Position numbers and translations under genes: made by a program. The notes beneath the pieces are model-generated. The model was given only the letters and a program-made list of their open reading frames with translations. It was not told the DNA's origin and made no database searches. From assembly GCA_903845125.1 (NCBI GenBank), contig CAIMWS010000116.1:1-32557 (forward strand): 32,557 bases of DNA, read 5' to 3'. Origin of the DNA: an uncultured Verrucomicrobiota bacterium. Its GTDB lineage: Bacteria; Verrucomicrobiota; Verrucomicrobiia; Limisphaerales; UBA1319. Below are positions 14,932-23,004 of this stretch, in pieces; positions within the stretch are counted from its first letter, which is position 1, and the number at the start of each line of letters is the position of its first letter.

Positions 14932-16854
14932 ATGAGCCGAGGATTTGCGAGGGAAAAAGGATGGTCCGCCTGGTATGGGGTGCATTTGCTATGCGCCGCC
15001 TGCCAGGCCGGCGTGGCTTTGGGGGCGGCGGCGGAATCCCCGGTGATCGTATTGCCCGGCCGGCCGGCGCCCGCGGTGCTCCCTGGGGAGTATTCCATTT
15101 TCCGGGATCCCTCGGGGAAGCTGGCGATCCAGGACGTGTTGGCGGCGCCCGCCCGGGAGCGTTTTTTGCCCAATCGGACCGCCTCGCCTTCGTTCGGCTA
15201 TTCGAGCGATGTCTTCTGGCTGCGCCTCCAGCTCCGGAATGGCGCCTCCGAGGCGGTGCGGGCCATTGTGGAACTGCGCGCCACCCGCTTTGAGAAGCTC
15301 GATTGGTTTGCGGTCCGGGAGGGGAGGGTGGCGGAGACCGAAGCGGCCGGCAACCTCCGCCCCCGGGGCGCGCTGAAACTGGCCACGCGGCTGCCGGCCT
15401 TTGCGGTTGATCTGCGACCGGGCGAAGAGGCCGCCGTTTATCTGCGGGCGGAAACGGAAACCTTGATCATGTTCCCCCTGGCGGTCCATGCCGGGTTTGA
15501 GTCTTTTGCCAGCGCGCTGGTGCGGGGGGAGGCGGCCGGCTTCGCTTTTGGCGGGCTCGCAGCCACGATCCTTTGCCTGAGCCTCCTGCTCGGGGTGTTG
15601 CTGCGCCGGCGGCTTTTTTTCGTGAACGCCCTGTGCGCGCTGGCCCTGTCCCTCTATTTTGCCATCCTGTCCGGGTATTGGACCTGGCTCGGCTTGCCGC
15701 TGGGCACCTGGCTGGTCCGCCAGCCGGTCCTCAGCCTCGGCGTGGTGCTGGCGCTGGGCGTGGTGTTGTTCACCCGCGAATTTTTCCGCGACTCGCTGCG
15801 GGGCACCCGGGCCGGGCGCGGTTTGGACCTCGCCTTGCCGGTCCTGCTGGGGGTGGCGGTGGGGGTGCTGTTCCTGCCCTACCAGGTGGGCAACCACCTG
15901 GTGTCGGCCTGCACCCTGGGGGTGATGCTGGGCTGCCTGGCGGTCGCCGGGTGGCAGTTTTTCTTCCGGAAGCAACCCGGCACGCGGCTGGTCCTGGCGG
16001 CCTGGCTGCTGGATGTCCTGATCCTTCTGGTCCTCCAGCTGCAATGGCACGGGTGGCTGCCGGTCTGGCTGCCGCCCGCCATCGGGCTGATGTGTTTTTT
16101 TACGGCCACCTCCATCCTGTTCCTCGGGGCCTGCATGGACCAGCTCCACCTGCTATTGCAAGGGCAGGTGCGGGCGCAGAAGCTGGAGCGTTCCCAGGCG
16201 GAAGGGCGGCTCCGGCTGCTGCGTTACCAATTGAATCCGCATTTCCTCTTCAATTCCCTGAACAGCGCCATCGGCCTGGTCCAGGAGGATCCCGCGCGCG
16301 GCGCCAGTTTTTTGTTTCGCTTCGCCCGGTTCCTGCGGGCTTCGCTCCACGAATCGTCGGATGCCACCGTCCCCTTGTCCGAGGAGGTGGAAATTGTGCA
16401 GGCCTACCTCGGCATTGAGAAAGTGCGGTTTGAGGATTTGCTGGAGGTGAGCCTGGACATCCCGGAGGCGGTGCAGCATTGCCATATTCCCGAGCGGAGC
16501 CTGCTGCCGCTGGTGGAAAACGCGGTACGGCATGGGATGCGCCCCGCCCCCTTTGTGTTGCACATCCGCATCCGCGCGTGGCGGGAGGCCGAGGCCCTCC
16601 ACCTGGAAGTCGCCAATACCGGGAGCCTGGCCGGCAGCCAGAGTTCCGGGCCGCGCAAGGCGGGGATCGGCCTCCGCAACTTGCGCGAGCGCCTGGAGTT
16701 GGTCTGCCACCGCCGCGAGTGCTTGACGCTCACCGAGGAAGGGGGCTGGGTGGCCGCCCGCATCCGGTTACCCTTCCCGTCCCGCCCTCCGGGCTTGCCG
16801 GACCTCCCGGACCTGCCGGAGCCAGGCCAGCCCCTTCGGCAAACCAAGGATTGA
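14932..16854 (+). CDS. LytS/AlgZ-type sensor histidine kinase with 7TMR-DISM sensor
   Basis: A 640-residue inner-membrane kinase. A signal-like hydrophobic segment at about 14-34 leads to a periplasmic 7TMR-DISMED2-like beta domain (about 38-185, with FGYSSDVFWLRLQL at 88-101). Seven transmembrane helices (about 203-403) and a short coiled linker follow. The HisKA_7TM/His_kinase block has YQLNPHFLFNSLN (432-444), with H437 as the phosphorylation site. The ATPase has the N-box LLPLVENAVRHG (524-535) and the G-box GIGLRNLRERL (578-588). DISMED2 domains are thought to bind carbohydrates or similar small ligands, so an external glycan cue is an inference. The start at ATG 14932 was chosen over the adjacent GTG. 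The response-regulator gene follows after two bases, so the two form one operon. Confidence 0.93.
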   Translation: MSRGFAREKGWSAWYGVHLLCAACQAGVALGAAAESPVIVLPGRPAPAVLPGEYSIFRDPSGKLAIQDVLAAPARERFLPNRTASPSFGYSSDVFWLRLQLRNGASEAVRAIVELRATRFEKLDWFAVREGRVAETEAAGNLRPRGALKLATRLPAFAVDLRPGEEAAVYLRAETETLIMFPLAVHAGFESFASALVRGEAAGFAFGGLAATILCLSLLLGVLLRRRLFFVNALCALALSLYFAILSGYWTWLGLPLGTWLVRQPVLSLGVVLALGVVLFTREFFRDSLRGTRAGRGLDLALPVLLGVAVGVLFLPYQVGNHLVSACTLGVMLGCLAVAGWQFFFRKQPGTRLVLAAWLLDVLILLVLQLQWHGWLPVWLPPAIGLMCFFTATSILFLGACMDQLHLLLQGQVRAQKLERSQAEGRLRLLRYQLNPHFLFNSLNSAIGLVQEDPARGASFLFRFARFLRASLHESSDATVPLSEEVEIVQAYLGIEKVRFEDLLEVSLDIPEAVQHCHIPERSLLPLVENAVRHGMRPAPFVLHIRIRAWREAEALHLEVANTGSLAGSQSSGPRKAGIGLRNLRERLELVCHRRECLTLTEEGGWVAARIRLPFPSRPPGLPDLPDLPEPGQPLRQTKD

Positions 16855-16856
16855 GC

Positions 16857-17603
16857 ATGGAACCGATCCGCTGCCTCCTGGTTGACGATGAGCGCCTCGC
16901 GCGCAGCCTGCTCAAAGGCCGGGTGGCCGCCTATCCCGAGTTCACCATCGTGGCGGAGGCGGGCGATATCGGGCAGGCCTATCAAGCCGTTCGCCGCCAC
17001 CACCCGGAGGTGATCTTCCTGGACATTCAAATGCCCGGGGGGGACGGATTCCAGTTGCTCCAGGAATTAATGCCGGAGCCGCCCGCTGTCGTGTTCATCA
17101 CGGCCTATGACCGCTACGCCTTGCGCGCCTTCGAGGTCAATGCCCTCGATTACCTGCTGAAGCCCATTGAGCCGGCCCGCTTTGAAATGGCCATCCGGCG
17201 CCTCCTGCGGCAGATCCGGCAGCCGGAGGCGGAGCGCCCGCCGGCCGCCCCGCTGCCGCCCTTGCTGCCCGGAGACACCCTGCTGATCCAGGCCGGCCAG
17301 TCCGGTTGTTTTGTCCGTCTCGACCAGGTGCTATATATTGTCTCTGAGGGTAACTACACCCACTTAATGACCGTGGATGGGCGGAATTTGGTGGTGCGGC
17401 AGACGCTGGAGAACTGGAAAACGCGGCTGTCGACCGCCGGTTTCCTGCCCATCGACCGCTCCCACATCCTCAACTTGCAGCGTATCAGCAAGACCGAGTT
17501 CACCTCCCGCAACGCGATCGTCCACTTCGATGCCCCGGTGCCCGGTTTGGAATTGGGGCGCCGGGCGGCGCGGAGGCTGCAGCAGGCGCTCCAGCATCCT
17601 TAG
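16857..17603 (+). CDS. LytTR-family response regulator
   Basis: A 248-residue DNA-binding response regulator. The receiver domain (4-118) has acidic residues D10/D11, phospho-acceptor D56 in FLDIQMPGGDG, T82 in FITAYD and K102 in DYLLKP. A Pro-rich linker (about 122-138) leads to a LytTR DNA-binding domain (about 140-246). That domain includes VLYIVSEGNYTHLMTVDGR and FLPIDRSHILNLQRISK. The overall form is that of AlgR, LytR and related regulators, which bind paired 9-bp direct repeats upstream of target promoters. AAGGA lies six bases before the ATG. It is the cognate partner of the kinase just upstream. Two perfect LytTR-type repeats occur directly downstream, in front of the exported operon, which is the most likely target. 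Confidence 0.95.
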   Translation: MEPIRCLLVDDERLARSLLKGRVAAYPEFTIVAEAGDIGQAYQAVRRHHPEVIFLDIQMPGGDGFQLLQELMPEPPAVVFITAYDRYALRAFEVNALDYLLKPIEPARFEMAIRRLLRQIRQPEAERPPAAPLPPLLPGDTLLIQAGQSGCFVRLDQVLYIVSEGNYTHLMTVDGRNLVVRQTLENWKTRLSTAGFLPIDRSHILNLQRISKTEFTSRNAIVHFDAPVPGLELGRRAARRLQQALQHP

Positions 17604-17638
17604 CGGCCATTCTTCAAGCTCACCGGGGCGGTTTTGGT

Positions 17639-17670
17639 CCATTCGTCACGGTTTTTGGACCATTCGTCAC
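17639..17670 (+). promoter_or_regulatory. paired LytTR (AlgR-like) binding sites
   Basis: CCATTCGTCAC occurs at 17639-17649 and 17660-17670, exactly 21 bp start to start, so the 9-bp core CCATTCGTC is separated by 12 bp. The similarity extends upstream as GGTTTT(T)GG before each copy. A third, weaker copy CCGTTTGTT is at 17674-17682, and CCATTCTTC lies at 17607-17615, 32 bp before the first copy. The core matches the published AlgR-type consensus CCGTTCGTC at eight of nine positions. The 21-bp period is the one known for LytTR regulators, which bind two same-face direct repeats. Confidence 0.75.
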
Positions 17671-17694
17671 ATTCCGTTTGTTGACCCGTTAAAT
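17666..17694 (+). promoter_or_regulatory. candidate activated promoter of the exported-protein operon
   Basis: GTCACA (17666-17671) and TTAAAT (17689-17694) each match four of six consensus positions and are 17 bases apart. The weak -35 overlaps the end of the second LytTR box, as expected for a promoter that needs an activator. Initiation near 17701 would give a leader of about 34 bases with GGAAGGA at 17718-17724 before the ATG at 17735. No good terminator is seen after the response-regulator gene, so readthrough is also possible. Confidence 0.4.
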
Positions 17695-17734
17695 ATTTCC
17701 TAATCATGCCGACATATTGGAAGGACGAAGTCTG

Positions 17735-19897
17735 ATGACAAATAAATCAATGCCAGTGCAGAGGAACGGTTCCCCGGGAGTCGGCAGCGGAGCATTCCTG
17801 GCCATCCAGAAATGGCGGCGGGGTGGGAGTTCCGGTCCCGGTTGGGTGGTCCGGGGTGCCAGCCGCGCCGGAGCCTGGCTCGGGGCCGTGGCCGTGCTGC
17901 TGGCGGCCAGCGCGCAGGCGCAGGTCACGGCCTTCACCTACCAGGGGCGACTGAACGATGGGGACAAGCCCGCCACCGGCATCTACGACATGACCTTCTG
18001 GCTCTACAGCGCCGCCACCGGGGGCAGCCCGGCGCGGGGGCCGGAAACCCACGCCAGCGTGCCGGTGAGCAGCGGGCTCTTTTCGGTAACGCTTAATTTT
18101 GGAGACAAATGCTTTGATGGCACCCCCTATTGGCTGGAGATGGCGGTGCGCACCAATGGGGAGAGTGGCTTCACCACTTTGAGCCCCCGGCGCCCGTTAT
18201 CCCCGGCGCCTTACGCGATCTATGCCACCACCGCCGGGGAGGCGCGCACGGTGGCCGCCTCGAACGTGGTGGGGGTGCTTTCCTCCGCGCAGGTGCCGCT
18301 GCCGCCCGCCAACGTCGCTTTGCTGGAGCGGGACCAGACCTTCACCGGGAACAACCGTTTTTCCAGCCCGGTGGAGCTGACCAATGCCGCCAACCAGGTG
18401 GCCGGGAAATTCACTGGCGACGGGGCCGCCCTTACCAATCTCACCGCCACCGCCCTGGTGGGTATCGCTCCCAGCGCGGCCAGTTTAACCGGGCCGCTGG
18501 CGGGGGATGTGACCGGCTGGCAGGGCACCACCGTGGTGAGCACCGTGGGCGGATTGCCGGCGTCCGGGGTGGCCAGCGGGGCCACGGCGGCCAATTTTGC
18601 CACGCCCACCAACGTCCTGGGGGCCATTGTGCGGCGTGATCCGTGCGATTCCTCCTTTGCGGCGGGGACCGTCACCGGCCGGTTCGTGGGGGATGGTTCC
18701 GGCCTGACCAACCTGCCCACGGCGCCGCCGTATTACGCCGCTCCGTCGGGGGCGGTCCTGGTCAGCTTGTTCTCCCCGGATGCCGCGCTGGTCGCCGGCG
18801 GCTACCGGCAGTTCATGAGCACGGCCGTGCCTTCCTGGGTGAACGGCGCCACCGTCAATGCGCCCACCGCGCGCTCCGGCCAGACCACGGTCTGGAGTGG
18901 CCAGGCGATGATTGTGTGGGGCGGCACGGCGGGGGGCACCGCCTATATGTCCTCCGGCGCCATGTATGACCCGGCCATGGACGTCTGGAGCACTCTTTCG
19001 AGCGTCGGGGCGCCCACGGCCCGCCTGGGGCACGTGGCGGTATGGGCGGACACGCAGATGATTGTCTGGGGCGGCAAAGGCGCCACCGGCTATCTGGGCA
19101 ACGGAGCCCGCTTCAATCCGGCGATGCAAACGTGGCTGGCCTTGCCCACCAGCGGCGCGCCTTCCGCCCGCATGAGCCATGTGGCGGTGTGGACCGGCTC
19201 CAAAATGGTGGTCTGGGGCGGCATCAATCTTTCCGGCCTGCTCGCCGACGGGGCGCTCTATGACCCGGCCGTGAACCAATGGAGCCCCTTGAATGTCCCC
19301 GGCGCGCCGGAGGCGCGCATGGACGCTACGGCCGTCTGGACGGGGGATCGCATGATTGTGTGGGGCGGTACCGGAGAGAGCGGGGAGCTGGATACCGGCG
19401 GGGAGTTGGTCTTCACCAACGGCCTGCCGGTGCAGTGGCTGGCCACCTCTTTGTCCAATGCCCCCGCCGCGCGCATCGGCCACACCGCCGTCTGGGCGGG
19501 GGACCGGATGATCATCTGGGGCGGGCAGTCCGGCGGCACGCCGCTCAACGATGGCGGAACCCTCTGCCCCGCCTGCAACGAGTGGAAGGGCGTCTCCATC
19601 ACCAACGCCCCGGCCCCGCGCTACGACCACGCGGTGGTCTGGACGGGCACGGAGATGTTGATCGCCGGTGGCGCCAATGCCTCCGGCGCCTTGTCCACCA
19701 GTGCGGGCTACGATCCCGGCACGCAACAGTGGCGCCCCTTGAGCAATGTAGGGGGGCCGCTGGCCCGCAGCCTGCTGGGCGCCGCCTGGTCCGGCACTGA
19801 AATCCTTTTATTTGGGGGGAATTCCGGTTCCTCAACCGTGGCTTCCCTGCAGCGGCTCTCACCTCAACCTGCCTGGTATTTCTATCGCAAGTTATGA
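17735..19897 (+). CDS. exported Kelch-propeller protein with tail-fibre-like N-terminal domain
   Basis: A 720-residue exported protein and the first gene of the operon. A signal peptide core lies at about 46-62 (AGAWLGAVAVLLAASAQAQ) after a long basic N-region. A ~100-residue domain follows (FTYQGRLNDG at 67-76 to RPLSPAPYAIYA at 153-164). This is a widespread module in bacterial surface and tail-fibre-domain proteins. The stretch to about 350 has KFTGDGAALTNL and RFVGDGSGLTNL, repeats typical of trimeric fibre-like stalks. From about 376 to 700 there are seven Kelch-type repeats (AR-x-GH-x-AVW-x-G, then MIVWGG, then YDP-x-x-x-W). They should fold into a beta-propeller, a common ligand- or protein-binding platform. 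The role in the cell is unknown; surface binding is an inference. The stop overlaps the next start by four bases (ATGA). Confidence 0.88.
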   Translation: MTNKSMPVQRNGSPGVGSGAFLAIQKWRRGGSSGPGWVVRGASRAGAWLGAVAVLLAASAQAQVTAFTYQGRLNDGDKPATGIYDMTFWLYSAATGGSPARGPETHASVPVSSGLFSVTLNFGDKCFDGTPYWLEMAVRTNGESGFTTLSPRRPLSPAPYAIYATTAGEARTVAASNVVGVLSSAQVPLPPANVALLERDQTFTGNNRFSSPVELTNAANQVAGKFTGDGAALTNLTATALVGIAPSAASLTGPLAGDVTGWQGTTVVSTVGGLPASGVASGATAANFATPTNVLGAIVRRDPCDSSFAAGTVTGRFVGDGSGLTNLPTAPPYYAAPSGAVLVSLFSPDAALVAGGYRQFMSTAVPSWVNGATVNAPTARSGQTTVWSGQAMIVWGGTAGGTAYMSSGAMYDPAMDVWSTLSSVGAPTARLGHVAVWADTQMIVWGGKGATGYLGNGARFNPAMQTWLALPTSGAPSARMSHVAVWTGSKMVVWGGINLSGLLADGALYDPAVNQWSPLNVPGAPEARMDATAVWTGDRMIVWGGTGESGELDTGGELVFTNGLPVQWLATSLSNAPAARIGHTAVWAGDRMIIWGGQSGGTPLNDGGTLCPACNEWKGVSITNAPAPRYDHAVVWTGTEMLIAGGANASGALSTSAGYDPGTQQWRPLSNVGGPLARSLLGAAWSGTEILLFGGNSGSSTVASLQRLSPQPAWYFYRKL
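18860..19845 (+). repeat. seven Kelch-type propeller repeats
   Basis: Seven units of about 45-50 residues begin with the motifs ARSGQ, ARLGH, ARMSH, ARMDA, ARIGH, PRYDH and ARSLL. Each is followed by VW-x-G or a close variant and a hydrophobic strand ending in GG. Six of them share a Tyr/Asn-Asp-Pro or Cys-Pro-Ala turn and a Trp about 25-30 residues later. The fourth unit is the most diverged at its end. Confidence 0.8.
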
Positions 19898-21708
19898 ACC
19901 AATCGCGTTTCCCAACCCTGCTGCGGCTTGCCGCAGTGCTGTGTGCCCTGCCCCTGGCGGTCTCCGCCCAGTGGGTCACCCAATCCATCAACCTCAAGTC
20001 CGGCTGGAATGCCGTTTACCTCCACGTGGATCCGTCCCACGACTCGCTGGAGAATCTGGTCGGCGCGGATGCCACCAATCCGATCATGGAGGTCTGGCTG
20101 TGGGCGCCTCCCTCCTCGACGCTCCAGTTTGTGCAGTCACCCCAGCAGCCCGTGGAAGGCGCGCAGTGGATGGCTTGGAACCGCAATTCGACCGAGAGCC
20201 AGCTGCTGAACCGGTTGGTGGGCAATGCGGCCTACCTGGTGCGTGTGGGCACCAACGTGGCCACTTACACGTGGAACGTCAAAGGCAAGCCGCTGCAGCC
20301 CAGCTACACGTGGACCACCACCGGGCTCAATTTCCTCGGCTTCCCCACCGTCTCCGCCAACCCGCCGACCTTTGAGAGCTTCATGGCCCAGGCGCCCGAT
20401 TTGCGCCAGAACGCCGAAATTTACCAGTATGCCGGCGGTGAGCTGGGCAACGGCAACCCCGCCCGGCTCTATGCCCTGCGGACCACCAAGGTCAGCCGCG
20501 GCCAGGCCTACTGGATCCGCTCCGGCACCGTTTACAACCGTTATTTTGCCCCGTTCGAGCTGGCCATGACCGGCACCCACGGCGTCGCCTACGGAGACAG
20601 CCTCAACGCCGTGAGCTTCCGCCTGCGCAATCTCACCGCCAGCAACCTGACCGTCACCGTGAGCCTGCTGGCCTCGGAGGCGCCGCCCACGGGCCAGTCG
20701 AATATCGTGGGCACGCCGCCGTTGGTGGTCCGCGGCGCGCTGAACACCACCGATCTCACCTACAGCTATACCAACCTGCCCACCGGGGGATCCTATTCCT
20801 GGAAGCTCCATCCCCAGGGGCAATCCGGCTCGGAAGTGGAGGTGGTGCTGGGGCTGGACCGCGTGGCCATGCAGGGCAGCGTGGGGGATCTGTTCGCCGG
20901 GGTGCTGCGGCTGTCGGATTCCTTCGGCCACGCCCAGGTGGACCTGCCCGTCAACGCCAAGACGGCCTCCAGCGCCGGGTTGTGGGTCGGGGCGGCCTCC
21001 GTCACCCAGGTGGGGAGCTACCTCAAGACTTATCTTAAGAATGGCGATCAATCGACCGTCATGGATACCAACGGGCAATACGTGGTCAAAAGTGTCAACA
21101 CCAACCTGGGCCTGGTCTCCCGCTCCTTCCCCTTGCGCCTGATCGTGCATAATCCGGAAGCGGGCGGCGGCAGCGCGGTGCTGCTCCAGCGCGCGTTTAT
21201 CGGCTTGGATCGCTGGACCAATACTGTCGTCGCGCGCCAGGAATCCTCCCTGGGCAAGGCCTTCCTGAGCCAGGCCCGCCGCATCAGCGCGGCCCACCTG
21301 CCCTGGACGGAGACCAACCAGTGCTGGACCTTCAGCGGAATCCTGGGGCGGTCCACCAACCTGACCGCCACGGTAACCGTTCCTTTCAACGATCAGGCCT
21401 CGAACCCGTTTTTGCACACCTACCACCCGGACCACGACAACCTGGACACCACGTTCAAAAACCAGCTCGCCCAGGGGGCTGAATCCTACACGGTGGAGCG
21501 GCGGATCACCCTGGAAGTGGTCCCGCCCGCCACCGGCGTGGCCACCTTTGCCGCCGGGGGCCAGACCTTCAGTGGCAATTATGCGGAGACCGTCAAAGTC
21601 ATCGGACTGGCCCGGGCCGGTGGCACCAATGACACCCGCACTTTTGAGCTGCGCGGCGTCTTCAGCCTCAATCGCATTTCTTCAGTGGCCACGCTGACGG
21701 CACCCTGA
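19894..21708 (+). CDS. exported protein of unknown function
   Basis: A 604-residue protein of no recognised family. A clear signal peptide covers 1-25 (LLRLAAVLCALPLAVSA, cut before QWVTQ). The mature part is mainly beta-strand-like, rich in Thr, Asn and aromatic residues, with few cysteines. It opens with SINLKSGWNAVYLHVDPSHD, and the middle includes LNFLGFPTVSANPPTFESFM and SRGQAYWIRSGT. A region near 455-530 has LPWTETNQCWTFSG, NPFLHTYHPDHDNLD and ESYTVERRITLEV, the kind of turn seen in repeated beta-sandwich ectodomains. Translational coupling to the Kelch gene through an ATGA overlap argues for fixed stoichiometry or a shared complex. An envelope or extracellular structural role is an inference. 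Confidence 0.82.
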   Translation: MNQSRFPTLLRLAAVLCALPLAVSAQWVTQSINLKSGWNAVYLHVDPSHDSLENLVGADATNPIMEVWLWAPPSSTLQFVQSPQQPVEGAQWMAWNRNSTESQLLNRLVGNAAYLVRVGTNVATYTWNVKGKPLQPSYTWTTTGLNFLGFPTVSANPPTFESFMAQAPDLRQNAEIYQYAGGELGNGNPARLYALRTTKVSRGQAYWIRSGTVYNRYFAPFELAMTGTHGVAYGDSLNAVSFRLRNLTASNLTVTVSLLASEAPPTGQSNIVGTPPLVVRGALNTTDLTYSYTNLPTGGSYSWKLHPQGQSGSEVEVVLGLDRVAMQGSVGDLFAGVLRLSDSFGHAQVDLPVNAKTASSAGLWVGAASVTQVGSYLKTYLKNGDQSTVMDTNGQYVVKSVNTNLGLVSRSFPLRLIVHNPEAGGGSAVLLQRAFIGLDRWTNTVVARQESSLGKAFLSQARRISAAHLPWTETNQCWTFSGILGRSTNLTATVTVPFNDQASNPFLHTYHPDHDNLDTTFKNQLAQGAESYTVERRITLEVVPPATGVATFAAGGQTFSGNYAETVKVIGLARAGGTNDTRTFELRGVFSLNRISSVATLTAP

Positions 21709-21777
21709 AGCGCTCCTGAATCACCCTTTAATAAACCAATACCAATTTAACCAATTAATACTCACCAAATAAAGACT
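21709..21777 (+). other. AT-rich spacer with repeated CCAAT
   Basis: The 69 bases between two operon genes are far more AT-rich than the surroundings and contain ACCAAT-like units three times (near 21736-21756). No Shine-Dalgarno sequence stronger than AAAG precedes the ATG at 21778. It may be an unstructured translation-enhancing leader, an internal promoter or an RNA-processing site. None of these can be proved from sequence. Confidence 0.35.
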
Positions 21778-22947
21778 ATGAAAATGAACCATCTCTTTGC
21801 GGCCCCGCTGCGGATCGCCGTTTTCAGCCTGTTCACCCTGGCCGCGTGTGAAACCGCCCTGCGCGCCACCGATGGCAACCCCCCGGACCGGATGACCTAC
21901 CAGGGTTATTTGGTGGACTCGGGCGGCACCGCCCTGGGGACTTCCGCCCCCAAGAATTTCGACGTTGTTTTCCGCATCTACAACCATGAGACCGCCACCG
22001 GCGCCAGCTACCGGCTCTGGTCCGAGCTGCAGACCGTGACGGTGGACCAAGGCTCCTTCAGCGTGGTCTTGGGCGAAGGCGGCCCCTACCTCACGGAGGC
22101 GCACCCGGCGCTCTCCACGGTGTTCACCAATGCCGTGGACGCCTCGGACCGCTACATCGAGATGACGGTCAAGGGCATCGGACCCGGTGGGGTGGATTCC
22201 ACCATCCTGCCGCGGCTGCGCCTGCTGGCCTCCCCCTACGCGATGCTGGCCCGGACGGCCGTCAACGCGAAATTCCTGGCCAATGGCGCCGGCGGCCAGG
22301 TGGTCAGCATCACTTCCACCAACGTGGGCATCAACAAAGCCTCCCCTGCCACCGCCTTGGATGTGAACGGCACCATCAGCGCCACGGCCTTGAGCGTCAG
22401 CGGCACAGTCACTTTTAGCGGAGCGGTTACCGCCTCCACCCTGAGCGCCAACACCGTCACTGGCACGGCGGTCAACGGCACCACCATCACCGCCTCCAGC
22501 GCGTTTGTCGGTCCCGGCACCATCCCGGTCGGTGGCATCATCATGTGGTCGGGTTCGAGCATCCCCACCGGTTGGGCCTTGTGCAATGGCTCCAGCGTCA
22601 ACGGGGTGCAGACGCCCGACTTGCGGGACCGGTTCATCATGGGATCGGGAAGCAGTTACTCCACGGGGACCACGGGCGGCAGCAAGACGGTGACTTTGTC
22701 TAAAGCCAACCTGCCTGCCCATTCGCATTCCTACCGGGACGTTTACCATGCCGAGGCTTACTCCCAGAGTGACAGCATGGCCAGCGAGTCCGGGAAAAAA
22801 ATTGGAAGCGGAGACACCGATTATGACAATAATTGGTGGAGTTACCGGACTGGGACGACGGATACCGAATCGGGCACTCTAAAATCGGAAGCATTCTTCA
22901 TCCTGCCCCCGTATTACGCCCTGGCCTTCATCATGCGTGTGCAATAG
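21778..22947 (+). CDS. probable surface lipoprotein with phage tail-collar domain
   Basis: A 389-residue protein. The N-terminus has a lipobox, LAAC at 21-24, after a hydrophobic segment, so lipidation of C24 is likely; signal-peptidase-I cleavage after LRA (28-30) is an alternative. Residues about 38-158 are the same module as in the Kelch protein (MTYQGYLVDSGG, FRIYN, GSFSVVLG, LASPYAMLA). Next comes a Thr/Ser/Val-rich low-complexity stalk (about 190-245) containing ALDVNGTISATAL. Residues about 249-389 form a phage tail-collar (microcystin-dependent protein-like) domain. Its parts are PVGGIIMWSGSSIPTGWALC, TPDLRDRFIMGSG, LPAHSHSY with its paired histidines, and a final PPYYALAFIMRVQ. Phage collar domains trimerise and can bind metal through the His cluster. 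No other phage gene is present. A trimeric cell-surface fibre is the likely role. Confidence 0.88.
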   Translation: MKMNHLFAAPLRIAVFSLFTLAACETALRATDGNPPDRMTYQGYLVDSGGTALGTSAPKNFDVVFRIYNHETATGASYRLWSELQTVTVDQGSFSVVLGEGGPYLTEAHPALSTVFTNAVDASDRYIEMTVKGIGPGGVDSTILPRLRLLASPYAMLARTAVNAKFLANGAGGQVVSITSTNVGINKASPATALDVNGTISATALSVSGTVTFSGAVTASTLSANTVTGTAVNGTTITASSAFVGPGTIPVGGIIMWSGSSIPTGWALCNGSSVNGVQTPDLRDRFIMGSGSSYSTGTTGGSKTVTLSKANLPAHSHSYRDVYHAEAYSQSDSMASESGKKIGSGDTDYDNNWWSYRTGTTDTESGTLKSEAFFILPPYYALAFIMRVQ

Positions 22948-23004
22948 GCGCGGCGGACTTTGTTGCGAGTGTAACGCCAGCCAATTGAAATCCAAAGGAA
23001 CTAC

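Noticed and set aside
17639-17670. CRISPR or insertion-sequence end repeats
   Set aside because: There are only two close copies of about 20 bp with no spacers, transposase or target duplication. The spacing and position fit a regulator-binding site better.
21778-22947. Prophage or contractile injection system indicated by the tail-collar domain
   Set aside because: No capsid, sheath, tube, baseplate, terminase or integrase gene is present, and the protein carries a bacterial export signal and lies in an operon of exported proteins.
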